Below the pieces are notes generated by a model. The model did not search any database, was not told the DNA's origin, and was given only the letters and a program-made list of their open reading frames with translations. Positions 54,016 through 64,000 of a DNA stretch of 64,000 bases are shown one piece after another. Source of the DNA: Kingdonia uniflora (Eukaryota; Streptophyta; Magnoliopsida; Ranunculales; Circaeasteraceae); NCBI GenBank assembly GCA_014058105.1, contig JACGCM010001798.1, forward strand, positions 1,302,001 to 1,366,000, written 5' to 3'. The translations under genes and the position numbers were made by a program. Every line of letters starts with the position of its first letter. Positions within the stretch are counted from its first letter, which is position 1.

Positions 54016-54186
54016 CTCTGTTTGAACAGAGCAATAGTCTGTTCGAACAGACAGGGTTCTATTCGAACAAGATAAATAATCTATTCGAACAAACAAGGTA
54101 TTTGAACAGAACAAAGAGTTTATTCAAATAAACAGGGTTTTACTAGGTCTATTCGAACAGAATAAAAAGTTTGCTCGAACAGAAAC
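54016..54186. repeat. Array of eight GTTCGAAC-centred palindromes, mostly 20-22 bp apart
   Basis: Copies of the palindrome (T)CTGTTCGAACAG(A), or variants with TTTGAA, ATTCGAAC or ATTCAAAT, are centred near 54023, 54044, 54064, 54086, 54103, 54125, 54154 and 54176. The second is a perfect 16-bp palindrome, GTCTGTTCGAACAGAC. The stretch between Copia-3 and peptide remnant 5 is otherwise unassigned. Confidence 0.8.
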
Positions 54187-54548
54187 CTATTTTCTTCAAA
54201 AAAAATATAATTCTTTTTGAACTTATGTAAAATATTGATGGGCTAGAGTCTTTAAGCGAAGAGGTACAAAACCAACGTACATGTTCAGTGTCAGTTAATC
54301 TATTGTCGCTCTACGTGCACTCTCTGACGATGAATAACCATGAGATAGTGCTGACATCAATTTAAGACATGAAAAGAAACTAATACCAAATATGGATGTT
54401 TTAATCATGACCATTGGAAGTGGCTTACAACAGGCTTAGTTAAAAGCTAAAGATGTCACAAAAAATATGCATTCATGTAATTTCCTTTTTCTTTAATCTT
54501 CATTTCTATCCATCTCCCTTTCTTTCTTCTAATTATCTCTTCCATCTC

Positions 54549-54783
54549 CATTATGCTATATGTGTGAGAACTAAACAGTTATTTTGAAATTCATAAGTTT
54601 GACCTTGCTGGGAATGTGCACCAATGACCCAAAGAGAGGAGAACACAAATATTAATTATCGCTTTAAAGAAGATTGCATGGCTTTTTGAAACCAATAATA
54701 CATGTTTAATTAGTTGTTCTCCACCCAGTTATTTGATGTTCCTTTTATTTTTCGAACTGCTCTATGTTTTTAATAAAGTGGGT
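54549..54783 (+). pseudogene. Cysteine-rich peptide gene 5, exon-2 remnant
   Basis: From TCCATTATGCTATATGTGTG the sequence follows exon 2 of genes 3 and 4: the first cysteine (AICV), then several stops where GPC should begin (CCTTGCTGGGAATGTGCACC, the CWECAP motif), and a degenerate end, YRFKEDCMAF. The last cysteine codon is gone. The 3' region (GTTATTTGATGTTCC, AATAAAGTGGG at 54771) is typical of the family. Exon 1, intron and promoter are absent. At about 54783 the 3' region passes abruptly into Tat-2 gag. Confidence 0.8.
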
Positions 54784-55039
54784 GGCGGATGTGCGAGATA
54801 ACAGCTGGCGGATATGCGAGATGCATTGAAACTTCTGTAGGGATAACAAATTGTAGCCTAGAAGAACAACGACGTGTCAACCACCTTACGAGTTTCCATT
54901 TTAGATAGGCTAGGACCCCGAGGTAACAGCCTAGGAGCTGATATTTGATCTAATCATAATCAGCTAAGGGACAAGCTCATACAGATACAAGGAGCCCTCC
55001 AAGAAGTTAATGGCATTCCCGATGAAGTCAGGCAAGTGG

Positions 55040-55800
55040 AGGACCCACCAAGGGGGAAAGTTTGTATTCTGTGCGTGAACGACTAAGTAAAGGAAGTGGT
55101 GACCACATTCCTGGAGAAGGACGCATCCCACGTCAGACCATCATAGATCGTCATTACGTGACTCTGGAACATGTTGAAAAGCGCATCAAAAAACTATTTG
55201 AAGCTTAGGTTTAAACTGCTAAAGGCATCTACAACAGACTATAGAAAAGCCCGATTGCTCAGGAGCTATTGGACATCAAATTCCCACCAGTTTCCATGCC
55301 CTGAAAATACGAAATACAGAGGAACTGATCATGTGGAACACGTCCAAGAATTCTAAGATGCTTTAGGATTATATTCTATGTCAAACCATATTTTATGTCG
55401 ACTCTTCCCTACCAGCCTCTATGCAAACCTTTGCGATGGTTCCACTCACTACAAGAAGGGTTCATTAAAACTTTTGAATAGTTGCAAGAACTTTTTGTCA
55501 AGAACTACTCGCATAACAGAAACAAAGAGGAGAATCTGTATTCTCTATTCAGCCTTAAGCATATGCCAGGAGAGAAGCTTGAAGTATTTACTAAGAAATT
55601 TTTGGAGTTGGCCAGAAAGGTAGACCGACTTTATCAAAAAATTACTATTTCAGCCTTTACCAACACTTTGCTTGTGAATGGAAGAGTGAAGGAGCACCTA
55701 ATTCTCAACAAACCTATGACTTTGGAAGACATGATCGAAAAAGTAAATGGATATATCGATCTCAAAAGGATGGTATCCAAAAGACAGAAACCCTAGAAGT
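55040..55800 (+). pseudogene. Tat-2 Gag, broken
   Basis: NTKYRGTDHVEHVQEF near 55308 and, in another frame at 55482-55796, KHMPGEKLEVFTKKFLELAR with DRLYQKITISAFTNTLLVNG and EKVNGYIDLKRMV match Tat-1 21269-21789. Confidence 0.85.
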
Positions 55801-56111
55801 CAACCCTGACAACAAGAGATCACTCCATAGAATGAGATTTTAATCGAACTACAGATTACGGAGAAGGCAGAAAGTGGACCAAGTCTAATGACGATCAAAC
55901 TCGGAGAGGTGCTAATTTGCTGAAGCCATGTCTTCCCAAGTTGACCGTCACAATAGCCATCCTATATCCCACACTTCAAAATGATAAATTCTTCTGCAAT
56001 GCCCAATATCTTTAACCCACCGAAAGCATACCATATTACATACACCACAAAGTCTGACATCATGACACAAAACATTGTTTCTCTCTACTACGACTTTAAG
56101 AATATATTTTT

Positions 56112-56850
56112 ATGGAAAGACGAATAGATGAGTACATAGTGAACGTCGAAAGTTATAAAAATAGGAGTTACAAGCTTAATACTGGGATCTTACAGATAGA
56201 AGGAGAGGCAGAGGAAAATCATTTATGCCAGATCTCCCTTAACCATTTTATCGAGACTCACACAATTAACAGATCAATTATATTTAAAAGAAGACGTCTC
56301 AACCAATACCATGATTTTTCTATGGTTGATAAAGAAGCCCGGTTACTCCCCGTATCTAGTTGTCAACGAACAGGGATCTCCTTCGAAAATTATGATGTTC
56401 GTCACGTTAACTTTCCTCATCATTACGCACTCTTGATCATGTTGGAAATAAGAAATATCGTACTACATACAATAATGGTAGATACTAGCAGTAGTATCGA
56501 ACTACTCTTCCAAAGTATGATTGATCAGATAGGATTGGCCAATAAAGTTTAACCTAGTGACATCGACATCAGTAGTATCAATGGCTCCAAAGAAGAATGC
56601 ATTAGAATAATTATACTTCCTATTACTACTAGACCGGCAATGGTTGATGTAGTATTTTACGTTATCAATGCAAAATCCTGCTATTTAGGAATCATGGGAC
56701 GCTGCATGCGTGCCATCCCATCGGCCTATCATTTGGCATTACAATTTAATTAGAATAGAGTCATCTACGAAACCAAAGGAAGTCAAAAGTTAGCTCGGGC
56801 TTGCAAGAATACTGTTACCAACGTAATAAAACCACTGGCACAACAGATCG
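56112..56850 (+). pseudogene. Tat-2 protease region, broken
   Basis: The first 146 codons are open (MERRIDEYIVNVESYKNRSY, IMVDTSSSIELLFQ). The retropepsin D-T-G reads D-T-S, so the active site is changed. A TAA at 56550 and later a TAG near 56751 break the remainder. Confidence 0.85.
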
Positions 56851-56879
56851 TATAGCAATTACAGAACACTATAAAGAAC

Positions 56880-58340
56880 CAACTGCCAAGTGCAGAAACT
56901 ACAAAATATATCAAAATCGGTAGAGACAAACGAAAAATCTACATTGGGACTCTATTACCCACAATGGAGCGCGATACTCTTATTCAGTTTCTCAAAGACA
57001 ACAGTAATGTTGTTGACTGGACGTTTCATGAAATGTCAGGCATTGATCAAATTTGGTTTGCCACAAGCTTAGTTTAAAAGATAAGGCCAAGGCAGTTAAG
57101 CAGAAGCAGAGAACATTATCACCAAAGCTACGAGAAGAAGTCAATAAAGTGATCGATAAAATCATTAACGTTGGTTTTATTTGAAAAGCCAACTACCCTA
57201 AATGGATCTCGAATATTGTAACAGTTCCAAAGAAAAATGACAAGATCAGAGTATACGTGGATTTCTCAGACCTCAATAAATATACTCTGAACGATAGTTT
57301 TCCCCTTTCTATCATCAACCATCTGCTCGATTCTACTACGGAACATGAACTCTTATCTATGATGGATGCCGCGTCAGGGTATAATCAAATACCCCTTTTG
57401 CCAGAAGATCAAGAAAAGATAGCTTTTATCACAGAACATGGATTATATAGCTACAAGGTTATGCCTTTCGGCCTCAAGAATGTCGGAGCCACTTACCAGA
57501 GACTGATGACTCAAATTTTCAAAGACTGTCTCTAAAAAATGATGGAAGTTTACATTGATGATATGCTGTGTAAAAGTCTCAAGAAGGAAAACCATGTCGC
57601 TGATTTGTACACGACCTTCAAAATTCCTCGGTCCTATAAAATGAGGCTAAAACCTGACAAATGCCAATTAAAGTCCAGTTAGGAAAATTCTTGAGATATA
57701 TAATTAGCAAACAAGGTATCGAGGTTGACCCAGATCGTATTCATGATTTGTTATCCATGCCTTCTCCAAAGACAAAAAAAGACGTACAAAAGATAGTCGG
57801 TAAGATAGCAGCACTAAATCGATTTGTTTCCAAATCTTCAGATCGATGTTGATGGTTATTCGACCTTCTGTGAGATGGGACAAAGAAAAGGAAACCTAAA
57901 AAAGACCTCGAGATCGAGTGAACTACATAATGTAAAGCAGCGTTTTATGAGCTAAAATGCTATTTGGGAAAACTACCAGTAATGAATACACCCAAGGAAG
58001 GAGAAGAGCTCACAATATACTTCACAGTTACGGATTACTCACTAAGCTCAGTTCTCATACGACTTAATGAAAAGATGGAAAAACTCATCTACTTCATCAA
58101 CAAGACTCTCACTTCAGTAGAAACACAATACGTTAAGATTGAAAAACTGCTCTTAGCTCTCGTCTGTACGTCATAGAAGTTGAAATAATATTTCTCGTCT
58201 CATTCAGTTCGAGTAATGATAAATCACCCCTTACGCGAAGTCCAATCCAAATGAGAAAAATCCAGACAAGTCCAGCAATGGTCGGTTATTCTTGGTGAGA
58301 ACGATATACGTTTCGAACCACAGCATTCCTAAAAGGAGCA
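56880..58340 (+). pseudogene. Tat-2 reverse transcriptase and first RNase H, broken
   Basis: It contains VPKKNDKIRVYVDFSDLNKY, MMDAASGYNQIPLLPEDQEK, VMPFGLKNVGATYQRLMTQI, EVYIDDMLCKSLKKE and KFLRYIISKQGIEVDPDRIH. RNase H follows: TVTDYSLSSVLIRLN and KIEKLLLALVCTS. Stops near 57183, 57533, 57850 and 58175 break it. Confidence 0.88.
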
Positions 58341-58411
58341 AGCAGTAGTAGATTTCCTTACAGACTTTCCAGTAGACAACCCTGATTGGGAAGAAGATAT
58401 CACTGAGATAA

Positions 58412-58855
58412 ATGAGGAGCAATTCGTGGAAAAGTTGGATTGGATATCCAAGAAATGTTAGCGTCTTTTTAACTGGCGGTTCTGCCAGACCAGCTAGGTC
58501 AGGTATCGAGATAGTTCTTATCATACCTTCCAATGAAAGAATCGAGAAATCCACCAGACTCAACTTTGAACCTACCAACAATGAGACCGAATACGAGGCA
58601 CTAATCTACGGACTGGATATGGCATTAAAGATTGGTATACCAAAATTATTTGTTTACACGGACTCTTTATTAATTGCGAACCATTATACAGACAAATATC
58701 AAAAAAATGGAAAGATGATCGACTATGCCACAACAATAGCCAATAGAATGGGCAGATTTAGGCTACAATTGAATACTTGCCACGTGGCGAAAACAGATAT
58801 TTTGACTCCCGTGCCTATCTTGCTAAAGTCCTCAGAACTGAAGCCCTGTACTTGA
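58412..58855 (+). CDS. Tat-2 second (archaeal-like) RNase H, open frame
   Basis: FLTGGSARPARSGIEIVLII, FEPTNNETEYEALIYGLDMA and LFVYTDSLLIANHY are the D/E/D regions, the first Asp being Gly here (TGGS for TDGS). The last motif is out of frame (GENRYFDSRAYLA-like), so the frame ends differently from Tat-1. Confidence 0.8.
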   Translation: MRSNSWKSWIGYPRNVSVFLTGGSARPARSGIEIVLIIPSNERIEKSTRLNFEPTNNETEYEALIYGLDMALKIGIPKLFVYTDSLLIANHYTDKYQKNGKMIDYATTIANRMGRFRLQLNTCHVAKTDILTPVPILLKSSELKPCT

Positions 58856-58944
58856 AGATCGATGTAGTATCCACCCCCAGCATTAACATCATCAACTCAA
58901 ATGCCATTAATATTGGGGGCGACGAAGAGGTCGAAGATGATTAG

Positions 58945-59181
58945 AGATGACCATTCCTTACATATATCGGGCCAGGTAATAAATTAGATGGCAAACTCCT
59001 TGATGACATTAATAAAAGAAGACGCCTGATAGACAATGTTAAACGATACGTCGTTGACAACAACCTCTTTTACAAAAAATTAGTTATAGGACCCTATCTT
59101 CACTGTTTATCTGGTAAATAGGCCCAGGCCTTCCTGCATGATTTACACAAAGGCACTTGCGGATTCCATATGGCAGGACGG
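58945..59181 (+). pseudogene. Tat-2 integrase N-terminal region, copy 1 of a duplication
   Basis: GKLLDDINKRRRLIDNVKRY-type sequence ends LHDLHKGTCGFHMAGR at the LTR boundary. The same segment, diverged, is repeated at 60383-60608 on the other side of the inserted LTR and only there continues into the rest of integrase. Confidence 0.8.
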
Positions 59182-60382
59182 TGATGAGCACGTAATTATG
59201 ATATTTTTAATATACCCGAACATGTATTTTAGTCGTTCATTATATTTTATTTTGGGTACTTATGTACGTTTGATTGATTGCGGCTATTGGAGATGGATAT
59301 TTGAAACCAATATCTAAAAATCAAGTAAAAGTGTCTCCTGCAGTTCATAGTATAAAAAGTCAAAGACACAATATATTTGGTCTCAAGATTGAAGAAATAT
59401 ATACGCAAATATTCTTGGAGAATAAGATCAAAGAATATATTGCATCCAAGATCCTTGAAGATATTTTATATTAAAGATATATGCAAGAGTTTCCATAAAG
59501 AAGATCTCTACATCACTTAAGGGAAATTATATGCAAGAATCTCGGGTGATTAGTTGTAAAATTAGAAGATATTATTGTGAAAATATTCTTTACAATTTAA
59601 TGTATAGTTTCTAAATTTGGGTTCCTTCTCCTATGAAAAGAACCCTCCCCCCATTGTAATTGGGCATCTCATATTTAGAGCAAGTTTAAAAGAAATAATT
59701 GAAGTCTTAGTTTTATTTCATTGTCTCTTTTTCTTTTTAGATTAATTTTTGCTAATGTCTTCATTAATTGTTAATGTGATGAAGTCCGAAATGAGAGGCT
59801 AATCTCTTAGCTAAGGCTAGGATGAAGCCTCTTCTTGGATGAGCAATAGTTGGTATTAATTAAGTTCTAATTAGTTTCTCTTAGTACTTTATGATTGATA
59901 AGTTAGTACATCATATCGAAGGCTTGACCATAGCTTCAGTTTAGTGTACGATAACTTTGGATACAAACAATAACCATAAACTTGATTTGGAGATCTAGAA
60001 AGAGGAAACACTAGAGAACTCACTCAAGCCTAGCCATGGTTGAGTTGATAATTCTCTAAGATGCACTTCACCATCACTTAAAAGAAAAACCACTAAATAC
60101 TTGACCATAGATTTAGTGGTTTATCTTACAACACCGTATGTCTCTTAAGATGAACATATGATGGGTGGAGATATTAGTATCTAGTTATATATCTATTAGT
60201 GTATTGAAAGGTAGAGGCTAAGTCTGAACCTTAGCTCTCTCCCTCATTAAGTTTTATAATTAGTTTATATTTATTGTTTTTAGATTTATCTCTTATAAAA
60301 TCGTAATTCGGCCAAGAAAATATTTATTTTCTGAAACCTCCTTGTGGATTCGATCCCACTCATCCATGCTATAATTTGACTA
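59182..60382 (+). mobile_element. Gypsy LTR inside Tat-2 integrase
   Basis: It starts TGATGAGCACGTAATTATGA and follows the 5919-7137 LTR to CATGCTATAATTTGAC (the copy at 5919 reads CGTGCTACAATTCGAC). It lacks the last 45 bp or so of that copy, so it is truncated or a variant. There is no purine tract or primer site next to it. It is flanked by the two copies of the Tat-2 integrase segment. Confidence 0.8.
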
Positions 60383-61570
60383 CCTTTCCTTACAAATATT
60401 GAGCAAGACAATAAATTTGATGGCAAACTCCTTGAAGACGTTAATGAAAAATGATGCCTGATAGACAATACTAAACGATACGTCATTGACAACAACCTCC
60501 TTTACAAAAAAATTGGTTACATGACCCTATCTCTAATGTTTATCTGATAAAGGGGCTCAAGCCTTCCTGCATGATTTACATGAAGGTACTTGCACCATGC
60601 GGCAGGTCGGTCTCTAATAAGTTGAGCTATTACTTAAAGAGTATTTTGGCCTAAATAAAAGCTCAAGTCATTAAATATGCAAGCAAGTGTGATGCCTGCC
60701 AACAACATGGACCCAATATTTGAGCTCCAACTTTAAAACTTTATTCTAGCAAAGTTGTCTGGCTATTCAAGAGATAGGCCCTCGATCTCGTAGGAAAATT
60801 CCCTGCTGCACCAGGAAAACAATAGCACCTTCTAGTAGTAACAGACTACCTCACCAAGTGGGTAGAAGCAGTTTCTTTGTTTCGAACACGCGAAGACGAA
60901 GTCATCAAGTTTATATGGCTAAACTTTATAATATGATTTGGTTGCCCCCACCTCATCAGAATAGGCAATGAACTACGATTTTGTCAACCAGCATAACATC
61001 ATCCACTCTCCTTTAAATTTGTATTATCCGCAAGGAAATGGACAGATCAAAATTACCAATCGAACAATAGTCGACAGAATCAAAAATCGTTTGACAGATA
61101 ATAAGGGTAATTGGGTGTAAGAATTATCACACGTATTTTGGGCATACCGAACAATACCTCGAGTATCGACTGGATATACGCCGTTCTTATAAGTATATGG
61201 TATCGAAGTAGTTATCTCTACTCAATATCATCACCCACTATGAGATCATATCATGATAGATAAAAAAAAATGAGTTCCAGTTGGTGTGTAATATGAATTA
61301 GATTGACGAAACAAGAGATAGAGCAGTCATGAACTTGGGAAGGTACCATCAGGCTTTAGCAAGTTCATATAACAAACGAGTTCATCATAGAGATTTTGAT
61401 ATTAAAGATTTCGTCCTACAAAAAATTCTAAAACACTAAAAGGAACTCAATGCTAGAAAACTCGTAGAAAATTGGGAAGGACCTTTTATCGTTGTGGGTA
61501 AAAGCAGATTATCTCTTACAACCTCTTTATAGAAAATTGATATCGAGTCCCTAATCCTTGTAACACAAAG
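60383..61570 (+). pseudogene. Tat-2 integrase, second copy of N-terminus and the rest
   Basis: After repeating the N-terminal segment, the sequence follows Tat-1 30750-31690: DDE-core wording near 60830 (VVTDYLTKWVEAVSLFRTRE), YPQGNGQIKITNRT near 61027 and a C-terminal end near 61560. Many stops are present and one stretch of about 20 codons around IRI-x-N is missing or scrambled near 60960. Confidence 0.8.
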
Positions 61571-61599
61571 AGATTAAAGTTATATTGCCGATAATAGTC

Positions 61600-61954
61600 T
61601 ATCACAGTGTACTATTCTACTATTTCTTCTAATTGTGTACTCATTCTTACATTAATGAAATACTTATGTTCGACCGACCTCATTACAGTATTATTCTACT
61701 ATCTCATACAATATTGTTCTACTATTTCTTCCATTTGTGTACATCGTTCTTGCACTAATGAAATACTTGTGTTTGACTGACATATATCAGAGTACTCTTC
61801 TACTATCTCATACATTACTCTTCTACTATCTCTTATATTTTTTGTACGTCGATCTTTCATTAATGAAATAATTATGTTTGACCGACCTATATTACAGTAC
61901 TTTTTTACTATCTCATACAAGTACTTCTATATACAGAGCACATCTACAATATCA
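61600..61954 (+). repeat. Tat-2 tandem repeat A
   Basis: Three to four units of TGTACATCGTTCTTGCACTA, ATGAAATACTTGTGTTTGAC and TACAGTATTCTTCTACTATC with a period of about 90-115 bp, equivalent to 31715-31960. Confidence 0.75.
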
Positions 61955-62545
61955 CAGATAACCAAAGGGCTCACCCCATTCTACTATTACAGATCATTTA
62001 TTACTTCAGCCAATACGATCTTTTATTACATTACAGATCGTTTATTGCTTCTGCCAATATGATCTTCTATTATATTACAGATCATTTATTACTTCAGCCA
62101 ATGCGATCTTCTATTACATTACAGATTATTTATTACTTCAAACAATTTGATCTTCTATTACATTACAAATCATTTATTGCTTCAGCCAATGCGATCTTCT
62201 ATTTTATTGCAGATCATTTATTGCTTTAGACAATTCTATCTTTTATTATATTATAGATTGTATATTGCTTCATCCAATGCAATCTTCTATTACATTACAA
62301 ATCGTTTATTACTTTAGATAATTCGATCTTCTATTATATTATAGATCGTTTATTGCTTCAGCTAATTTGATCTTCTATTACATTACATATCGTTTATTGC
62401 TTCAGCCAATTTGATCTTCTATTACATTACAGATCTTTTATTGCTTCAACCAATTTGATCTTATATTAAGTTATAGATCGCCTATTGCTTCATACAATTT
62501 GATCTTCTATCATATTACAAATCGGCTATTGGTTCTCCAATTCGG
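61955..62545 (+). repeat. Tat-2 tandem repeat B, about 57-60-bp unit
   Basis: About ten units of ATTACAGATC(A/G)TTTATTGC, TTCAGCCAATTTGATCTTCT. The units are more uniform than those of Tat-1, and the wording has drifted (GCCAAT-GATCTTC versus GCCAAT-GATCATC). Confidence 0.85.
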
Positions 62546-62699
62546 ATAATAGACTATAGACTTCAAAACTGTAATTGGTTCATCAAAAGGTCAGTATAAA
62601 TACATACATATCACTAATTTTACTATCAGTCAAATTTTGTTGTAGCATAACCTTCATACTCTATCTACTATATTTTAGTTGATGTAGTACAAGTAATTC

Positions 62700-63650
62700 C
62701 CTTTTTACATTAATACTAATGCCCCCTCAATCACTCAAACTTTCAGACAGCGCATCACCACGCAAATTTTCCCCACGTTCTGACAGTCGTAGACGCATCA
62801 GTTCTGGTACCCTCGCAGTAACGATTTGTCTTCCTTTATTAATCTTACTCTTGGTAAGAGCACCAATTTTTGGTATAATACGTTCCAGATACTTGGTCCG
62901 CACTAGTTGCATGTCACACTTTACACCATATGCGATCAAGTTGTCATGAATCGTGTCCCTTTCTTTTTTCAATCTCTTGAACTTGGACACAAAAAAGGAA
63001 ATTACTGTCATCATTTCTCTGTCATGTACGTCACTTGCCTCAAGCTTAACCTTGTCCGGCACGACGAGCTCTACAATCTTTCCCTTCACCTCATTCAGTA
63101 TAACTTCCAAATTTTTACAACGATTTCCAATCGCCCGCTTTTCATCCACATAAGCTTTATTATGTGCTTCCATCACCATCATAAATTTGTCCATTTATCC
63201 CAACATAGCCATTGATTCCTCCATAACGAACTGATTATGATCCCTCTCTACAACCTCTGCGTTGAGATTTTGATCAACCATCACAAGATCCACCTCCAAT
63301 TTGTTCTTTAAACTATTCAGCTCCGCAATTACTGTTTAATACTCCATAACGTTTAGTTCCAATATCTGAACTGCGTTATCTAAGTTCCTTAATTCAATGC
63401 CTTTTTGCTAACTCATTTACTTCCTCCTCTTATTCTTGCACAATGGCAAGTTCAGCCTCCTTTCATTCCAAATGCTCGGTCCAATGATCCACCGTACCTT
63501 ATTCTTCAATCATCTTCATCTTAGTTTTTATATTTAACTCAGCAGTATTTTTTAATGCTTCACGGTGAAAGTTCAAATCAGGGTTCAATTTTACGTTCGC
63601 AACACGCAATGCTTCACACTGACTTTAAACCTTTTCGACCTGCATAAATA
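62700..63650 (-). pseudogene. Tat-2 antisense coiled-coil gene, C-terminal part
   Basis: An open frame at 63194-62727 reads MDKFMMVMEAHNKAYVDEKR, NLEVILNEVKGKIVELVVPD, KLEASDVHDREMMTVISFFV, then CDMQLVRTKYLERIIPKIGA and ARVPELMRLRLSERG. Further coding-like sequence with stops continues to 63650. It is homologous to Tat-1 32690-33900 on the same (antisense) strand, and this copy has a longer clean frame. Confidence 0.65.
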
Positions 63651-64000
63651 GTTTACTTTTACATACATAATAGGTCATACATTAAAAATAGTTTACATAT
63701 CACAGTTTACTATTTTGCTCTTAACAGTTACGTATGATCGATCTTGCGACAATAAAGTACTTGTGTACGATCGATATATATAAATAGAACATATTTATTT
63801 ATCCTTAAAATAATATACAAACATCAAATGTATATGTAAGTTTTGAAACTGCTTAGATAATTTACTTTCGATCCCTCAAACTACTAGAGTACTGCCCCAT
63901 ATCCCACGATATCCTTGACCTATCTACCTGCACATCCAATGGTACTATAAAGGTTCCCACTTCTTATTGGAATTGCTTTTGCCGCGACCGAGGTATCAAG

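Larger units (their letters stand above)
54784..64000 (+). mobile_element. Tat-2: second Tat-lineage gypsy element, 5'-truncated, runs out of the window
   Basis: Homology with Tat-1 begins at about 54822 (Tat-1 20825) in gag; no 5' LTR or primer site is present. Order is the same as Tat-1: Gag, protease, RT, RNase H, archaeal-like RNase H, integrase, repeats A and B, antisense coiled-coil gene. It has no CACTA insertion and so shows the empty site at 56045. A gypsy LTR and a duplicated integrase segment interrupt it at 59182-60608. The 3' LTR lies beyond the window. Confidence 0.9.

Overview
The window is nuclear DNA of a flowering plant, probably a eudicot. It is AT-rich, genes are sparse and split by GT-AG introns, one fragment derives from a plant-type mitochondrial 18S rRNA gene, and most of the sequence is nested LTR retrotransposons of plant Ty1/copia and Ty3/gypsy (Tat) type. 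I cannot name the species.

The only host genes that look intact are members of a plus-strand tandem family of small secreted cysteine-rich peptides. There are five copies: about 7.95-8.30 kb (start codon lost), 16.32-16.68 kb (intact), 46.55-46.90 kb (broken), 47.61-48.00 kb (intact) and 54.55-54.70 kb (remnant). Each codes for a signal peptide exon, a short phase-1 intron of about 75-90 bp, and a mature peptide with six cysteines and a GPCW-x-C ... Y-R-T ... EC-x3-C pattern. The pattern resembles the ESF1/MEG family of peptides made in central cell and seed tissues, but lacks two of that family's eight cysteines. Other host traces are one exon of a phosphoglycolate phosphatase gene (0.9 kb, minus), two exons of a DA1-like LIM/peptidase gene (15.9 and 14.6 kb, minus), a LINE relic (2.3-3.2 kb) and a mitochondrial rrn18 insert (1.85-2.15 kb).

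Transposons explain the spacing of the family. Copia-1 (9379-14485) sits in an intron of the DA1-like gene. Copia-2 (17532-46441, target duplication AAGAT) landed in the promoter of peptide gene 3, about 110 bp before its ATG, so the rest of that promoter now lies 28.9 kb away. Inside its gag gene sits a 21.6 kb Tat-lineage gypsy element, Tat-1 (19877-41448). Inside Tat-1 sits a 5.5 kb CACTA-type DNA transposon (22010-27532, target duplication CCA) that carries 611 codons of a class II trehalose-6-phosphate synthase gene. A second Tat copy at 54.8-64 kb supplies the empty site for the CACTA insertion. Copia-3 (48660-53154, minus strand, target duplication CTATC) lies between peptide gene 4 and remnant 5. 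The order of events is peptide array, then Copia-2, then Tat-1, then CACTA.

The Tat elements have two RNase H domains, tandem repeats after integrase, and long antisense coding regions between those repeats and the 3' LTR; the antisense coding is seen in both copies. Most stop codons in the transposon genes and in the captured TPS fragment are explained by C-to-T changes, as expected of methylated silenced DNA. Unexplained structure includes a dense ACGT-motif array in the Copia-2 leader and two unrelated loci with arrays of palindromes centred on TTCGAA and often spaced about 21 bp apart.
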